64,000 nt of DNA from Nemopilema nomurai (GCA_003864495.1 ML133400.1:1108575-1172574), one strand, 5' to 3'. Counted from the first letter of the stretch, positions 1-10,349 are shown. Notes: generated by a model from the sequence alone, not told the origin. Numbers and translations: made by a program.

Positions 1-1252
1 CGTAATCGTTTGTGAGAGAATCAGGATAAAATTTACTGAGAGAAGATTGGGCTTTGTACAGAAATGGACCACATAAATCGATTTACATTTAGCATAAGAA
101 GTGAATAATTCGTACGCGTTTGGTAGTCAAAGATGAAGTATCCATCGGTGCTCCAAAGTCTTTCAATTTGCTGACCATCATGTTCTGCTACCACAGATGC
201 AACCAATCGTGGCTTCTGTGGGGATTGAGTGAAAAGTTATTTTGGGGGAATTAATCAACCAATTAATCGACCTACTAATTCCTCCCCCATTACCAACCAC
301 CGCAAACGCCAAATGTCTTCCAACTCTGAAAGGCGTTCGCCTGCTTTCGCACCACCTTGTTCCTGGCCACTTGTTTCGAGTCTTCCTAGTTTCCACGTAT
401 TCGTTGGTTGATTATTAGGAAGCAAGACCTTTGACAACATCCCAATCACGAGGAAGGAAGTTCGTCTAATAGACACCTTCAACTCACCGAAGCTGACCAA
501 TCATGAAGAGGACATTACGCCCAGTCGTCGCTTATTGGTCGAGAGCTCCGGTTTCCTCGTCCCACTCATCCTATAAAGAACAATGCTTAGCTCCAGTCAT
601 TAGTACCGAAGAAGCCGATGTCCAATACGTTGCAGTCTGAATAGGGACACGAAGGCATTTAATATCAACAACAGAAAGGATACGTAAGTAAGTGAAATGG
701 GACTCTACTTTTTCAAAAACTTTATGTATGCTGGTAATTAGGTTATAAAGTAACATGACGGCTGTTTGGAACTTTTGATTTTAGGCACCCACCTTGAATA
801 TTGTTATGCCACCTTTGTTCTCATTCAAGTACTGGCATAAATTGCTGCTTTGTAGAAATGTCATAAATAACAATTTCACAGCTAGCCGTTTCTTTTTCGG
901 AATTCTACCAACAAATCGCAATAGGTGGTATTGTTATATCTTTGTCTTAAATAACTTTATTTACAAAACCAAATACTCTAGATATTGTTAATCAACTTTG
1001 TGTAGTCACCTTTACAAAAACAGCGAATGTAGGGTTATCACTTATTGAGCCTTCTTTCCCATCGGTTGCCATCTACCTTGTCCATTCTTGCGAACCTTCT
1101 AAATGAACATGCGTTCATTGGCTTGAAAAGCTTCTAGCTTGAATAAACATCAACCGAAATCGTTTGATATGGCAAACTTCTACTAGCAATTTCAGGAAAT
1201 CGAATTCCGCGCCGCTTATGCGCAGCTGCGACACCCGAAGTTGTCTGGTCAT
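1..1252. other. Left flank, no supported gene
   Basis: I see no convincing gene here. Open frames around 180-500 on both strands lack splice signals and family motifs and overlap each other. On the minus strand near 60-165 a short stretch reads ...GQQIERLW..., which resembles the Arg-Ile-Glu-Arg-Leu-Trp motif of integrase-like transposon proteins. It is too short and too isolated to call. Confidence 0.4.
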
Positions 1253-1256
1253 TTAA

Positions 1257-1470
1257 AGTGCATATGACACGAAAATTTTTATTCGCTTAAACTATCAACT
1301 AAACATCGCTGGTAACGATGGTGAACTTCGATTTTTCATTTTCGACGTACTTTTCTCGAAAATCGGGGTTTCTGACATCCACTTTGGCCAAAATGTGTCA
1401 TAAGAGAAACGCGGTCGGGCAGGCGGTTACATGACCTCTGTGACGTAAAGTAGTTGTGTATCGTTCGAAT
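1257..1470 (+). repeat. Left terminal inverted repeat of the TTAA transposon
   Basis: About 210 bp that align imperfectly with the reverse complement of 8630-8841. The outermost 26 bp are identical between the two ends. The preceding TTAA at 1253-1256 is the presumed target duplication. Confidence 0.7.
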
Positions 1471-1557
1471 AGAGCTGAGCTGCTGTATGGTTTGACTATC
1501 TGATGGCACAACTGTTGTCCGCCAGAGGGTTTTTTTTGCATTATTGTTACTCAAGCA

Positions 1558-1742
1558 ATGTCTGAAAACTGCTGCACCAACAGAAGCTCGATGCATTGTT
1601 TAACTTTGCACAAGTTTTGACGTTCTCCTCGATACCTGTTTTTGACACCAAAAACACCAAAATATTTCTTCGACGAGATGCTGCACCTTCGGTCCGCAAA
1701 CCAAAACAAGACGAAGAGCTTGGCAAGCGTCAAAAGCTCATG
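1558..1742 (+). pseudogene. Possible THAP-domain remnant of the TTAA transposon
   Basis: An ATG at 1558 opens a short frame beginning MSENCC and continuing to LHKF before a stop, which resembles the Cys-rich start and HKF(P) element of THAP zinc fingers. In a second frame the stretch ends with RRDAAPSV, similar to the AVPTIF box that closes a THAP domain, followed by a lysine-rich tail and a good donor (ATG|GTGAGT at 1742/1743). The total is only about 60 codons, against about 80-90 for a whole THAP domain. If the reading is right it is frameshifted and internally shortened. Kolobok transposases carry THAP domains, which matches the TTAA target site. The homology is weak and the call tentative. 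Confidence 0.3.
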
Positions 1743-2582
1743 GTGAGTAATATGTTTGATATTGTTTTGGATAACTGCCTATCAAACTCCTATTGTTTAA
1801 CACCTGAAGTACATTGTCGATGATGCCACATAAACCCCGGGGGCACGCACATAATACTTTATATGTGAATGCGCAGTGCTTCATTCCTGTACCAGTGTCG
1901 TTGTGAACTCCATCGTAGAGAGTTTTTTTTACAAACTATTTATGTGTATCCAAGAAAAATTGTGGACGATATTTGGAAAATCCAAATTGAATATTCACAT
2001 AAAGAGCAGTCGGAGATTTCATAACAAACCAGGCAGTGTCGTCAGAACGAAGCTTATTTTTGGGGGGTCTGCCTATTGCATTGCTTCCCCGCCAGTACAC
2101 TATTATAAGGCATATATAGTATTGGGGGCTCCAGACTCCCGCTTCTGATGGCCTTGACAGATACTACAAGTTCCTGGTAACTGGACAATCTACTACATTA
2201 GGTACTCCTTGCCTCACCAATGTCAATGTCAGCATTTTTGTACATTAAAACATCCCTGATGTTAATTTTTCAGTTAGTTTGATAACTTTCTAAAATAATT
2301 GCAATACATAATCAAACTAATTCAATATCTCCTGTAATGTTTAAAATATTTGAGTAAAACTTTCTATGGGGTACAGATGCAAAATTCAAGCGAGAAAATT
2401 GATTAACAAAAACAAAACATGTCTACATATTTAATTATTTCTCTTTATTATTTTTATTTCATAGCTTTCACATTTCAAAGTTTATTGTTAGTTAAACGTG
2501 ATTCACAAACATTTGTTAAAAACTGGTACGAAATATCCTCCACAGCTCATAAAAGGAACAAACATTGATGAGAGACCATCGA

Positions 2583-5500
2583 CTACTGAGGCGACAAGTT
2601 TATCCGATGTTGCATCCACTTCAACTGCAAAAGTAGACACAGAGAGCCAGATAAGCGACTCCGTTCAACTTGATGAGCCTGACCAAAAAGAGCGTGATTT
2701 TTGGATTCAATGTACACCCGGTCCGTGATGCCCTCAAAAACAAGCTTCCGATATGCCGCAGTACAAGCTTCCCATGGACTTCCTTGGCAGCAATGGTACT
2801 CCCTTGCACCAACAAGAAGCCCAGTTTGACACTTACCACACACACACCTAAGAATTAATAACAATCAAAATATAAACCAACCCCTGGCCGTTTTCGTTTT
2901 GGCAAGTCTATTTTAACTTTGCCCACAAAACTCATCAGCCTAGGCTAGGCCTCTTTTTGTAATGTACTAGCCTGTAATCAATCTATATGTCATCATCTCT
3001 GTATCATGTTTGTAATGTACTGCTGTCACTATGCTTTGTACTCTGTTGTTGTTGATTGATTGTAACCAGATTCGTGTATTATAAGTAATCGTAATTAACA
3101 ATGTAAGTTAGTCGTGATTCAGAATATGATGAATACAGGCGTATAAACCAGTGTCTTTTATTAGCGTTAACGCTACATTTTGGTGACAGGAATGGCGACC
3201 AACATTATTCCGGAACGATTCAGCTCTGGCGATTTCCTTTCATGGTTTCGCCATTTTGAGCGCTGTGCTCAAGCCAACTCGTGGAATGAGGAAACCCGCT
3301 TGTGCAAACTGCCCGCTTTTCTGCAAGGACCGGCCGCATCCTATTTCGAGTCACTGGCCGCTGGTGATCGCACCACATACCAAGATTTGGTCGACGGCCT
3401 GAAGAACTGCTTTGCCCCTCCAGTGAACCGCGAACTGTATTATCGAGAGTTTGAGGAACACCGTTTACGACCAACAGAGGACCCCACCCTTTACTTGTGG
3501 CGGCTTAAAGATGCCCTCCACCTCGCTGAACCGGATTTATCCGAAGATGCCTTTGATGCCCTTTTGCGACGCCAGTTCTTCAAAGGCCTACCTAATGTTG
3601 TCCAGCTGAAGCTTTTGGAATCCCATCCTACCCCAGGATTGGACGAAATGTTGGCGTTTTCGAAACGGTTTCGATCGCTTCAAGTTTTGCCCTCCGGCAA
3701 TCCTGCATGTGCTACTACCACCCATGCCGTGCCTCCACAGTTTCCTTGCGATGAGCCGCAATGCAAGTCACGCGATGACCTACAAATGTTGTTGACCCAA
3801 GTTGTGGAAGGCCAGAACCAATTGATCGCAGCTATCGGTGAATCAAGGAGTAGCAGTCGGCCAGAAATTCGTTGTTTCGAGTGCCATGAAGTGGGCCACA
3901 TGAGACGGCACTGTCCACGCCGAAGACGTTCTGGAAAGGGAAATCGCCAATGCTCACTTTGTTCTGGATGGGGACACAACGAAAGTATCTGTGCAAACAA
4001 CAAGGGCCGATTCACCCAGGAAGGTAACGGGCCTAGGCCCTCTCCATTTCCGGACAATCAACAATTTGTTAATTCAGCTAGGCCTCATTATATAAATGGT
4101 AGTAAGGCGTCTTTAAACTTCCAGGGGGTGCCTCGTTAAGGGGCTGGGACGACGAGCACCCCTCTGTTTTTGCTGTTGGTTCTGCTTCGAACTTTCGTTT
4201 GAAACCCTTAGCCCCTCGCCAACCCCTGCTATTTTGTGAGCTTGAAGGTGTGCAGGTTCCAGTTTTAATTGATACTGGTTCCATGAAATCCCTGCTTAGT
4301 TCAAGTGTCTTTCAGCGTATTTCTGCACGCTGTGCACACCAAAACAAAGCCCCTCCTCCACTTCGAAGCATATCTAACAGTTGTGTTTCTATTACAGGAC
4401 AGCCGCTAAATTCTTCAGGTTCAGCAGATATTTCTTTGTCTTTTCCGGGAAGCCAATTTTTGTATGTAGGAGAGTTCTTGGTATGTGATAATGTGCTTGC
4501 CCCTCTGCAATGTGTACTTGGTTGGGATTTTTTAACCTTTTATTCTTTGCAGTTGACTGTTATCGGGGATTCCTATTGCCTTGTTGGGCCCCATGGCAGC
4601 ACACCTTTGACCCCTTTGTCTCTTCCTGTCCAACCTCCACCCCCAGGTCTTTCTGCCCCTGTCAATTCATCTTGTAAGGAAGATATACCTGTTTTTGTCC
4701 AATCATCAGACTATGGGCCTGTCTTTGTGACCTTAAGCACTGATATATCCATCCCAGGTAGAACAGAAAGTGTTATACAAGCTCAAATCCCCAAGAGTTG
4801 TAAAGAACAAATAGGCATGGTCTGTAGCCTCAGTGGAGACTCTGAATTATCTTATATTACTGCATACAGTATTAGTCAAGCCTCTGAGCGGATGATACCA
4901 GTGAGAATTCTCAATCCGTCCAAATCTTCTGTTGAACTTCATGCAGGACAAAAAATAGCTAGGTTTTGGCCAGTTATACCCTCAGCCTCATCTAGTCCAC
5001 CTATACACAACATGTGTGCTAGTGTTCAAAACAATAAGTTTGATTCAGTTACCTTGTCTGAGTTACATGCAGCTATTAATCCTAATCTTAGTAAGTCAGA
5101 TCAGAAACAGATTCTTGAGACATTGCTTTCTTTTCCAGATGTTTTTAATGATGGTTTAGGCCATACCTCGGTATTATCTCATAGTATAAATACTGGTGAC
5201 TCTTTGCCAATAAAGCAGCATCCACGACGGTTGCCTTATCATTATAGAGGAGAAATTCATAAACAGGTTAATGAAATGTTAGAAAAAGGGGTTATACAAC
5301 CAAGCACTAGCCCTTGGGCGTCTCCGGTCGTCCTTGTTAAAAAGAAGGATGGGTCCTATAGATTTTGTGTTGATTACCGCAAGCTCAACCTTGTCACCAA
5401 GCAAGATGCTCACCCCTTGCCTAGAGTAGATGACCTTCTTGATTCTCTAAATAACAACAAGCTCTTTAGTACTCTTGATCTCCGCAGCGGTTACTGGCAT

Positions 5501-8500
5501 GTAAGTATGACCTCAGAAGATAGAGAAAAAACAGCTTTTATTACCCCTGGTGGCCTATTTGAATTCCTTCGTATGCCATATGGATTATCAACAGCTCCAG
5601 CAACATTTTCTAGGGCCGTTGGCATTATCTTATCAGGTTTAACCTATGATATATGCCTTTGTTATTTTGATGACGTAATCATTTTTTCTGATACCATTGA
5701 ACAACACTGTGAACGTTTAACATCTGTTTTGCAACGCTTTCGTGAAAATGGGCTGCGTGTCAAGGCTTCTAAATGCTCTTTTGGTGCCGATCAGGTCATT
5801 TATTTAGGTCACTGTGTCTCAAGTAAAGGGGTTCATACTGATCCATCTAAAATTAAGGCTGTGCAGGATTTACCCCCACCAACTGACCTGGACAAGCTTA
5901 GATCATTCTTAGGACTAGCAGGGTATTATAGGCGTTTCATCCCTCAATTTGCAACCATGGCAGCCCCTTTGACTGAACTTACCAAGAAAGGTATCCCGTT
6001 TAAGTGGACAGAACAGCACCAGACTGCTTTTGAAACACTAAGAGCACTCTTATGTTCTGCTCCCATCTTGGCGTACCCTCAGTTTGATCGACATTTTATT
6101 TTGCAAACTGATGCATCAAATGTTGGCCTTGGTGCTGTATTAGCACAATTAGATGATAACGGCCATGAAAGGGTTGTATCTTATGCCAGTCGGACCCTAT
6201 CTCCTCGAGAGCAAAATTATTCCACCATGGAAAAGGAAGCCCTGGCTATTGTCTTTGCCACTCAACACTTTCGTGTTTATCTTGTAGGCCATGCATTCCA
6301 GATTATCACTGACAATCAGGCCCTTAAATGGTTGCATACTGTAGAACCTAAGGGTCGTATTGCCAGGTGGCTCATGGATCTCCAAGAATTTGATTTTACA
6401 ATAAGCCACAGACCTGGTAGCTCCAACCAAAATGCAGATGCTCTCTCTCGTTTAAATCATCACCAAAATAGTCAAACCAACCCTGCTGTAAGTTGTTTAG
6501 TGAATTTATTACCAGATGCAAATCTGCATCAAGCTCAGCGTGCTGACCCGCATATATTGAAGGTTATTGAAATTAAGGAACAAGGTTTTCCAAAACCCCC
6601 TTCATTTGTGTGGAAAAGGAACCCCAATCTTTCATCTTTTTGGAGTTGCTGGGATCAACTGTATGTCAGTAATGGGCTGCTGGTAAGGGCCTTGGTATCT
6701 AAGCATGGGTTTTCTAGGGAACTTGTGGTTATACCTGATAGTTTAATCCCTAATATTCTCCAAAGTCTTCATTGTGGCCCATCTGGAGGACATATGGGCA
6801 TTAGGCGCACTATAATGCGGTGTAAGGAACGATTTTTCTGGCCTAAAATGATTGATTCTATTACCAACTTTGTTCAAAATTGTCCAGCTTGTAGCCAAGG
6901 AAAACATGATTCCAAACAGACACGAGCTCCTTTGCAACCCATTCAAGTCAGTGAGCCATTTGTTTTTTGGGCAATAGATTATATGGGACCTATCTCTGAA
7001 ACTGCTAGGGGTAACAAACATATTCTTGTCATGATGGACCACTTCACCAAATGGTGTGAGGCATTCCCAACAAAGGATCAAAAAGCCGCCACTGTAGCCA
7101 ATACACTTGTCTCTCGCGTTTTCTCCAGGTTTGGTCCACCGACGGTCATCCACTCAGACCAAGGACGGAATTTTGACAGTACATTAATGCATGAAATTTA
7201 TAATATCATGGGGGTTAAGAAGTCACGAACAACAGCCTATCATCCGCAGGGTGATGGGTTGGTTGAAAGGCCAAAATCGCACCCTGCAGGACATACTTAG
7301 TAATTTTGTATCGGACCATAGTGGTGACTGGGACCAATGGTTAGACCAGGCCGTCTTTGCCTATAACACAAGTATACATGAATCAACCGGTTTCTCTCCT
7401 TATGAGTTAGTTTTTGGGCACCCAGCACGCATGCCCATTGAAATTGAGTTAAGTGTACCTCTGCAGAATCCATCAAGCCAATCTGATTATAGTCAGTCCT
7501 TACGCAAGGCTATTCAGAATGCCAATCAGATAGCTCAGAAAAACTTAGAAATAGCTAGATCTAGACAGAGTATGCATTATAACAACAAGACCCTCAAAGA
7601 ATGGCAACCTTTTGATATTGGACAAACGGTTTGGCTATGGCGCCCCAAAAGCTGGAAGTTTGGTAGGAAATGGGTTGGGCCATACCAAATCTGCACTCGA
7701 CGTGGGGTTAACTATAACATCAGGTCAAGCAATGGCAAATTTCTTGTAGCCCATCACAATCAACTCAAGGCTTGCCCTTTGCCCCTGGGCCAGGGTCAAC
7801 CATTCCATCCAGTCCCTGAAACTCCAGGGATAATTCCTAGGGAGGGTTTTCCAGTTGTCCAGCATGAAGAGATGCAAGGAGTTGTTCAAAGGGGTACTGC
7901 CAGACCACCTCACCTTCGTCAGGTCATTAATCCCCCCCAACGTTACGGAGAGGTTGTTGCACATTAACACAGACCAACCTTTGCTACACTCAACATTGTA
8001 AGGGAGGGGAAGGTGTAATGTACTAGCCTGTAATCAATCTATATGTCATCATCTCTGTATCATGTTTGTAATGTACTGCTGTCACTATGCTTTGTACTCT
8101 GTTGTTGTTGATTGATTGTAACCAGATTCGTGTATTATAAGTAATCGTAATTAACAATGTAAGTTAGTCGTGATTCAGAATATGATGAATACAGGCGTAT
8201 AAACCAGTGTCTTTTATTAGCGTTAACGCTACATTTTATCAGGTTATGGTACCTGAAAACAGCCAAGATGCAAAGCGAATACGGAATTTCTAACTTTAAA
8301 ACTCAATGACGATTTATCCTACTAACCATTCATTCAGAGGATTAATTCCTCGCCGTCGATCAGGCAGTTGGGAAGGCCGTATTCCATCCTCATCTTCTGC
8401 CTGGTCTCTTTGGATCGCCGTGCCAGCTTCGCCTGGCTCCGCGTCCGAATTTTCCCCAGACGAAACGAGTTGTTCGTTCTGGTATGGTAAAAAAGCCCAC

Positions 8501-8552
8501 CAGTAGCACCTATAAGCTCTTCTTCTTCACTTTCTTCGAAAACTGAAGCCAT
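2583..8552 (-). CDS. Transposon-carried gene with P2X7 C-terminal-like cysteine motif (two exons; Ty3 element in its intron)
   Basis: Exon 1 runs from the ATG at 8552 down to 8327 and exon 2 from 2847 to the stop at 2583. The donor TG|GTTAGT (8326) and acceptor TTCTTAG|G (2848) join to make a Trp codon, giving N-E-W-C-V-C-G-K-C. That W-C-x-C-G-x-C pattern followed by ...REYHCCQ is typical of the cysteine-rich P2X7 receptor tail that occurs alone in many invertebrate proteins. The N-terminus is acidic and low-complexity (MASVFEESEEEEL...). Inside exon 1 the frame must shift after a run of six A (plus strand, about 8490-8496) to reach the frame that splices, so this copy looks frameshifted. The C-terminal part after residue 60 of exon 2 is poorly matched. 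Channel domains of a true P2X receptor are absent, and function is unknown. Confidence 0.55.
2958..3177 (+). repeat. 5' LTR of the Ty3 element
   Basis: 220 bp, TG...CA ends, apparently identical to 8014-8233. It contains two copies of the motif GTAATGTACT about 50 bp apart (near 2959 and 3011). Confidence 0.95.
3181..3198 (+). other. Probable tRNA primer-binding site
   Basis: The sequence begins TGGTGACAGG three bases after the 5' LTR. TGG pairs with the universal CCA tRNA end. I cannot assign the tRNA. The Gag ATG (3192) lies inside this site, so the leader between LTR and gag is only 14 nt. Confidence 0.6.
3192..4139 (+). CDS. gag: Gag polyprotein of the Ty3 element (capsid and nucleocapsid)
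   Basis: The protein has 315 residues from the ATG at 3192; the frame is also open a few codons upstream but has no earlier ATG. The N-terminal two thirds match retrotransposon capsid (WFRHFE..., LPAFLQGPA.., FFKGLP). The C-terminal third has two zinc knuckles of the form C-x2-C-x4-H-x4-C, near residues 230-243 (CFECHEVGHMRRHC) and 253-266 (CSLCSGWGHNESIC). Capsid assembles the particle and the knuckles bind element RNA. The last 34 nt overlap the upstream part of the pol frame, which lies in the -1 frame, and a slippery heptamer occurs 19 nt before the stop. Confidence 0.9.
   Translation: MATNIIPERFSSGDFLSWFRHFERCAQANSWNEETRLCKLPAFLQGPAASYFESLAAGDRTTYQDLVDGLKNCFAPPVNRELYYREFEEHRLRPTEDPTLYLWRLKDALHLAEPDLSEDAFDALLRRQFFKGLPNVVQLKLLESHPTPGLDEMLAFSKRFRSLQVLPSGNPACATTTHAVPPQFPCDEPQCKSRDDLQMLLTQVVEGQNQLIAAIGESRSSSRPEIRCFECHEVGHMRRHCPRRRRSGKGNRQCSLCSGWGHNESICANNKGRFTQEGNGPRPSPFPDNQQFVNSARPHYINGSKASLNFQGVPR
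4112..4118 (+). promoter_or_regulatory. -1 ribosomal frameshift slippery heptamer (T TTA AAC)
   Basis: In the gag frame the codons read TCT TTA AAC, so bases 4112-4118 form T-TTA-AAC, a canonical X-XXY-YYZ heptamer (the same one used by coronaviruses). Slipping back one base moves translation into the pol frame, which is open from 4106 through 7300. A stem-loop follows 6 nt downstream. The gag stop is at 4137-4139. Confidence 0.85.
4125..4162 (+). promoter_or_regulatory. Stem-loop stimulating the gag-pol frameshift
   Basis: The arm GGGGTGC(C)TCG at 4125-4135 is complementary to CGAGCACCCC at 4153-4162. This gives ten base pairs with one bulged C, and a G-U pair (4124/4163) can extend it. The loop is 17 nt and contains the gag stop codon. 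The spacer from the heptamer is 6 nt, within the 5-9 nt usual for -1 frameshift signals. Confidence 0.75.
7262..7967 (+). pseudogene. pol: Pol C-terminal part: integrase tail with GPY/F module (second frame)
   Basis: This carries on the integrase after the single-base shift. The frame aligns with the expected sequence following the catalytic Glu, then FAYNTSIHESTGFSPYELVFG, a standard integrase C-terminal stretch. A GPY/F module follows (KWVGPYQI near 7670-7690, then an SNGK...HHNQLK tail). There is no chromodomain. The stop is at 7965-7967, 46 nt before the 3' LTR. Only one base separates this copy from a continuous frame, so either the copy is freshly inactivated or the base is a sequencing or assembly error. 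Confidence 0.85.
8000..8013 (+). other. Polypurine tract
   Basis: Fourteen purines (AAGGGAGGGGAAGG) lie directly before the 3' LTR start. This is the expected primer site for plus-strand DNA synthesis. Confidence 0.85.
8014..8233 (+). repeat. 3' LTR of the Ty3 element
   Basis: A 220-bp copy of 2958-3177 with no difference seen by eye; followed by TTTT, matching the four bases before the 5' LTR. Confidence 0.95.
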
Positions 8553-8629
8553 CGAGCTCTAGCATTCGCTGTCCGACATGATTACATGGTCGCAAGTAAA
8601 ACTCCGCCGTACTGTTTCTTGTTAGAAAG

Positions 8630-8841
8630 CAATCTAAACTTTTCACTAACACAACTACTTTACGTCACTTCCTGTCAAACTCGACCCAATCCCTTATGAC
8701 AGATTTTGAAGCAAAAAATCGACTTTGAAACAGCTGTAACTACGAAAGTACACGTCTTTCGAAAATTTTAAAGTTATTTTCGTAATCAGCGTACTCAATT
8801 TAGTCAGATGGTGAAATAAAAATTTTCGTGTCATATGCACT
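8630..8841 (-). repeat. Right terminal inverted repeat of the TTAA transposon
   Basis: The reverse complement of the left end at 1257-1470. The outer 26 bp are exact and the rest is diverged. It is followed by TTAA at 8842-8845. Confidence 0.7.
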
Positions 8842-8845
8842 TTAA

Positions 8846-10340
8846 AGGGAAATCGTCATAACTTGAAAGGTGGTGATGCGTTTTATATGAACACGCCCAG
8901 CATTGCTTCATTCATTTTAAACATATGCTTATTCAAACTGAAGGTCTGAAACGAAAATTGACCTTTCAAAAACGAAAATTTCTTTGATTGTGTTTTGACG
9001 CCTTTCAATGAATCAATAAGCTAGGCTCAGCTAACCCCCAGGGTAGGGTTACTTTCAAGTTAGGGGTCTGGAACACAGGCAAGGTCGGCTCAGCTTAACG
9101 AAGGTTCAACCCAGGCTAGCTGCGTTTACTACGATACTAATCCAGGACACTAGGTTAACCCAGGGCTAAAAATTAAAATGTAAACACGGTTGAAGACATG
9201 TCCACTAGAAGAGCATTAAGTAGCGCAACCGGACGCAGCAAGACAAGTGACGGTAGCATCAGACGAAGAACGAAAGCCTACCGAACGAAGAGCGTCACCA
9301 GCAACTTAGCAACAAGGAAAGTGGCGAGTAAACTCACTGTAGTAATTAGTTGGAGAGAGAATTAGTTCCAGGAGAGAAAGATTCCCCCTGCGTTTTCCCG
9401 ATGAAGCGGGAATCCTGCAAATATAGCAAACTAAAGTTTAAAATGAAAAAGAAAGTGCAGAGAAATGAGCCATTCACAAGGTGTCTGGGGCCAGTAATGG
9501 TTTGAAAACACATTGCCAAATGTGCGAGGCAATTTCACAGCTTGCAACGAAAAAGTTGACAATTTTTTTTTCTGCAAAATTTCAATGAATACATACATGT
9601 ACAGCGATTGATGATTGCCTTCGCGTTTCGGTAGGTACCTCGCGGGCATTTTGCTTTAATTGAAATCATCCCAATCTGATGCCTCAGACGCATCGACGAC
9701 GATGCAAGAAAAAGATGGGATCGTCGGGCTGAGTTTTTATCAATTTCTCGTACGGCTCTGTGCCTCCTTCACCTACCCCTGCAAGTATCTTTTCGCATGG
9801 AAACACATATACAAACGCTCTGTCCTTGAACTCACATGACTTTGCACAGCCAATGAAAAGCAGTACAGCCCTGGCATGAGAATGGTAATGGCTAATCAAC
9901 CCTTGGTTATTGGCTTAGCTACCCGTTTTGTCTGCCGTCTGTGCTTCGGCGATTTTTTTGCAAAATGGCTCGATTCCGTTTTTGTCACAACGGCCAAGAT
10001 TCTTTCAGGCGATACTAATTTACAAATAAAAATCTTAAAAGTGAAGCAGAAAGTGCCCTCTGGAAATTCTCAATGTTTCGAAACTAAATATCATGTCACA
10101 CCGGTCTTATGAAGTACACAGAGAGACAGGCCATTTTTTAGCACACAAAAAATGGGGAAATTTCCCCTGCAGGTCCAAAACCTTCCCCAGTAGTGACGGG
10201 CAAATCAGAAAAATTCCCCAGTTGTTTGGACCCACTCGATAAAAAGACTCTCTAAACAGTTTTCGTGTCAACAAATCTGAACTGTTCTTATTCTTTCTTC
10301 CTTTTGAGCCATTACCAATAGCGCTTTTAAACAATTAGAA
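8846..10340. other. Intergenic, no supported gene
   Basis: Most of this stretch shows nothing recognisable. An ATG at 9198 opens a 55-codon Arg/Ser/Thr-rich frame (MSTRRALSSATGRSK...), which I cannot connect to any family or splice signal. A small CTAGGCTCAGCTAACCC / GGCTCAGCTTAACG repeat-like patch near 9020-9110 may be transposon debris. Confidence 0.35.
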
Positions 10341-10349
10341 AATTATTCA

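Larger units (their letters stand above)
4106..7300 (+). pseudogene. pol: Pol polyprotein, protease to integrase catalytic core (frame broken at its end)
   Basis: The frame is open from 4106 without an ATG near its start, as expected if it is reached by frameshifting from gag. The domains in order are: retropepsin (LIDTGS near 4268-4285); reverse transcriptase (about 5200-5850) with the YFDD catalytic box near 5664-5675; RNase H (about 6090-6440, TDAS, MEKEALA and TDNQAL); the integrase HHCC zinc module (about 6770-6900); and the rve core with its Asp at AIDYMG and HSDQG and Glu in the VER motif near 7266. Directly after that Glu one extra C (7271/7272) shifts the frame and ends this part at 7300. 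The remainder continues in another frame. Confidence 0.9.
2958..8233 (+). mobile_element. Full-length Ty3/gypsy LTR retrotransposon, very young insertion
   Basis: Two 220-bp LTRs (2958-3177 and 8014-8233) begin TGTAATG and end CGCTACA, and I found no difference between them. A 4-bp TTTT flanks both sides (2954-2957, 8234-8237) as a likely target duplication. A TGG-starting primer-binding site follows the 5' LTR and a purine tract precedes the 3' LTR. Gag (two CCHC knuckles) and Pol (protease, reverse transcriptase, RNase H, integrase with a GPY/F module) are in the Ty3 order. Two zinc knuckles and the absence of an envelope gene and chromodomain would suit a Mag-like lineage (inference). One extra base breaks the integrase frame near 7271. 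Confidence 0.95.
1257..8841. mobile_element. TTAA-flanked DNA transposon with long inverted termini (Kolobok/piggyBac type), split by a Ty3 element
   Basis: The first 26 bases inside the left TTAA (1253-1256) reappear as an exact inverse next to the right TTAA (8842-8845). Weaker similarity continues inward for about 200 bp, for example the block around 1442-1459 against 8649-8667. TTAA duplications are known for piggyBac and Kolobok elements. A short THAP-like start (near 1558) favours Kolobok, whose transposases often carry THAP domains; that family call is inference. Without the inserted retrotransposon the element would be about 2.3 kb. It carries a two-exon minus-strand gene with a P2X7-tail-like motif and no recognisable full transposase, so it is probably non-autonomous. 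Confidence 0.75.

Noticed and set aside
178..500. Opposing frames of 60-81 codons near the left edge
   Set aside because: They overlap on both strands, show no family motif and cannot be linked to other exons.
1876..2148. 90-codon plus-strand frame inside the TTAA transposon
   Set aside because: No motif, no splice support, and Phe/Lys/Ser-rich composition typical of chance frames.
2583..2864. Reading the C-V-C-G-K-C frame as a complete P2X receptor gene
   Set aside because: No transmembrane or ATP-binding extracellular domain is present; only the cysteine-rich tail-like part exists, inside a transposon.
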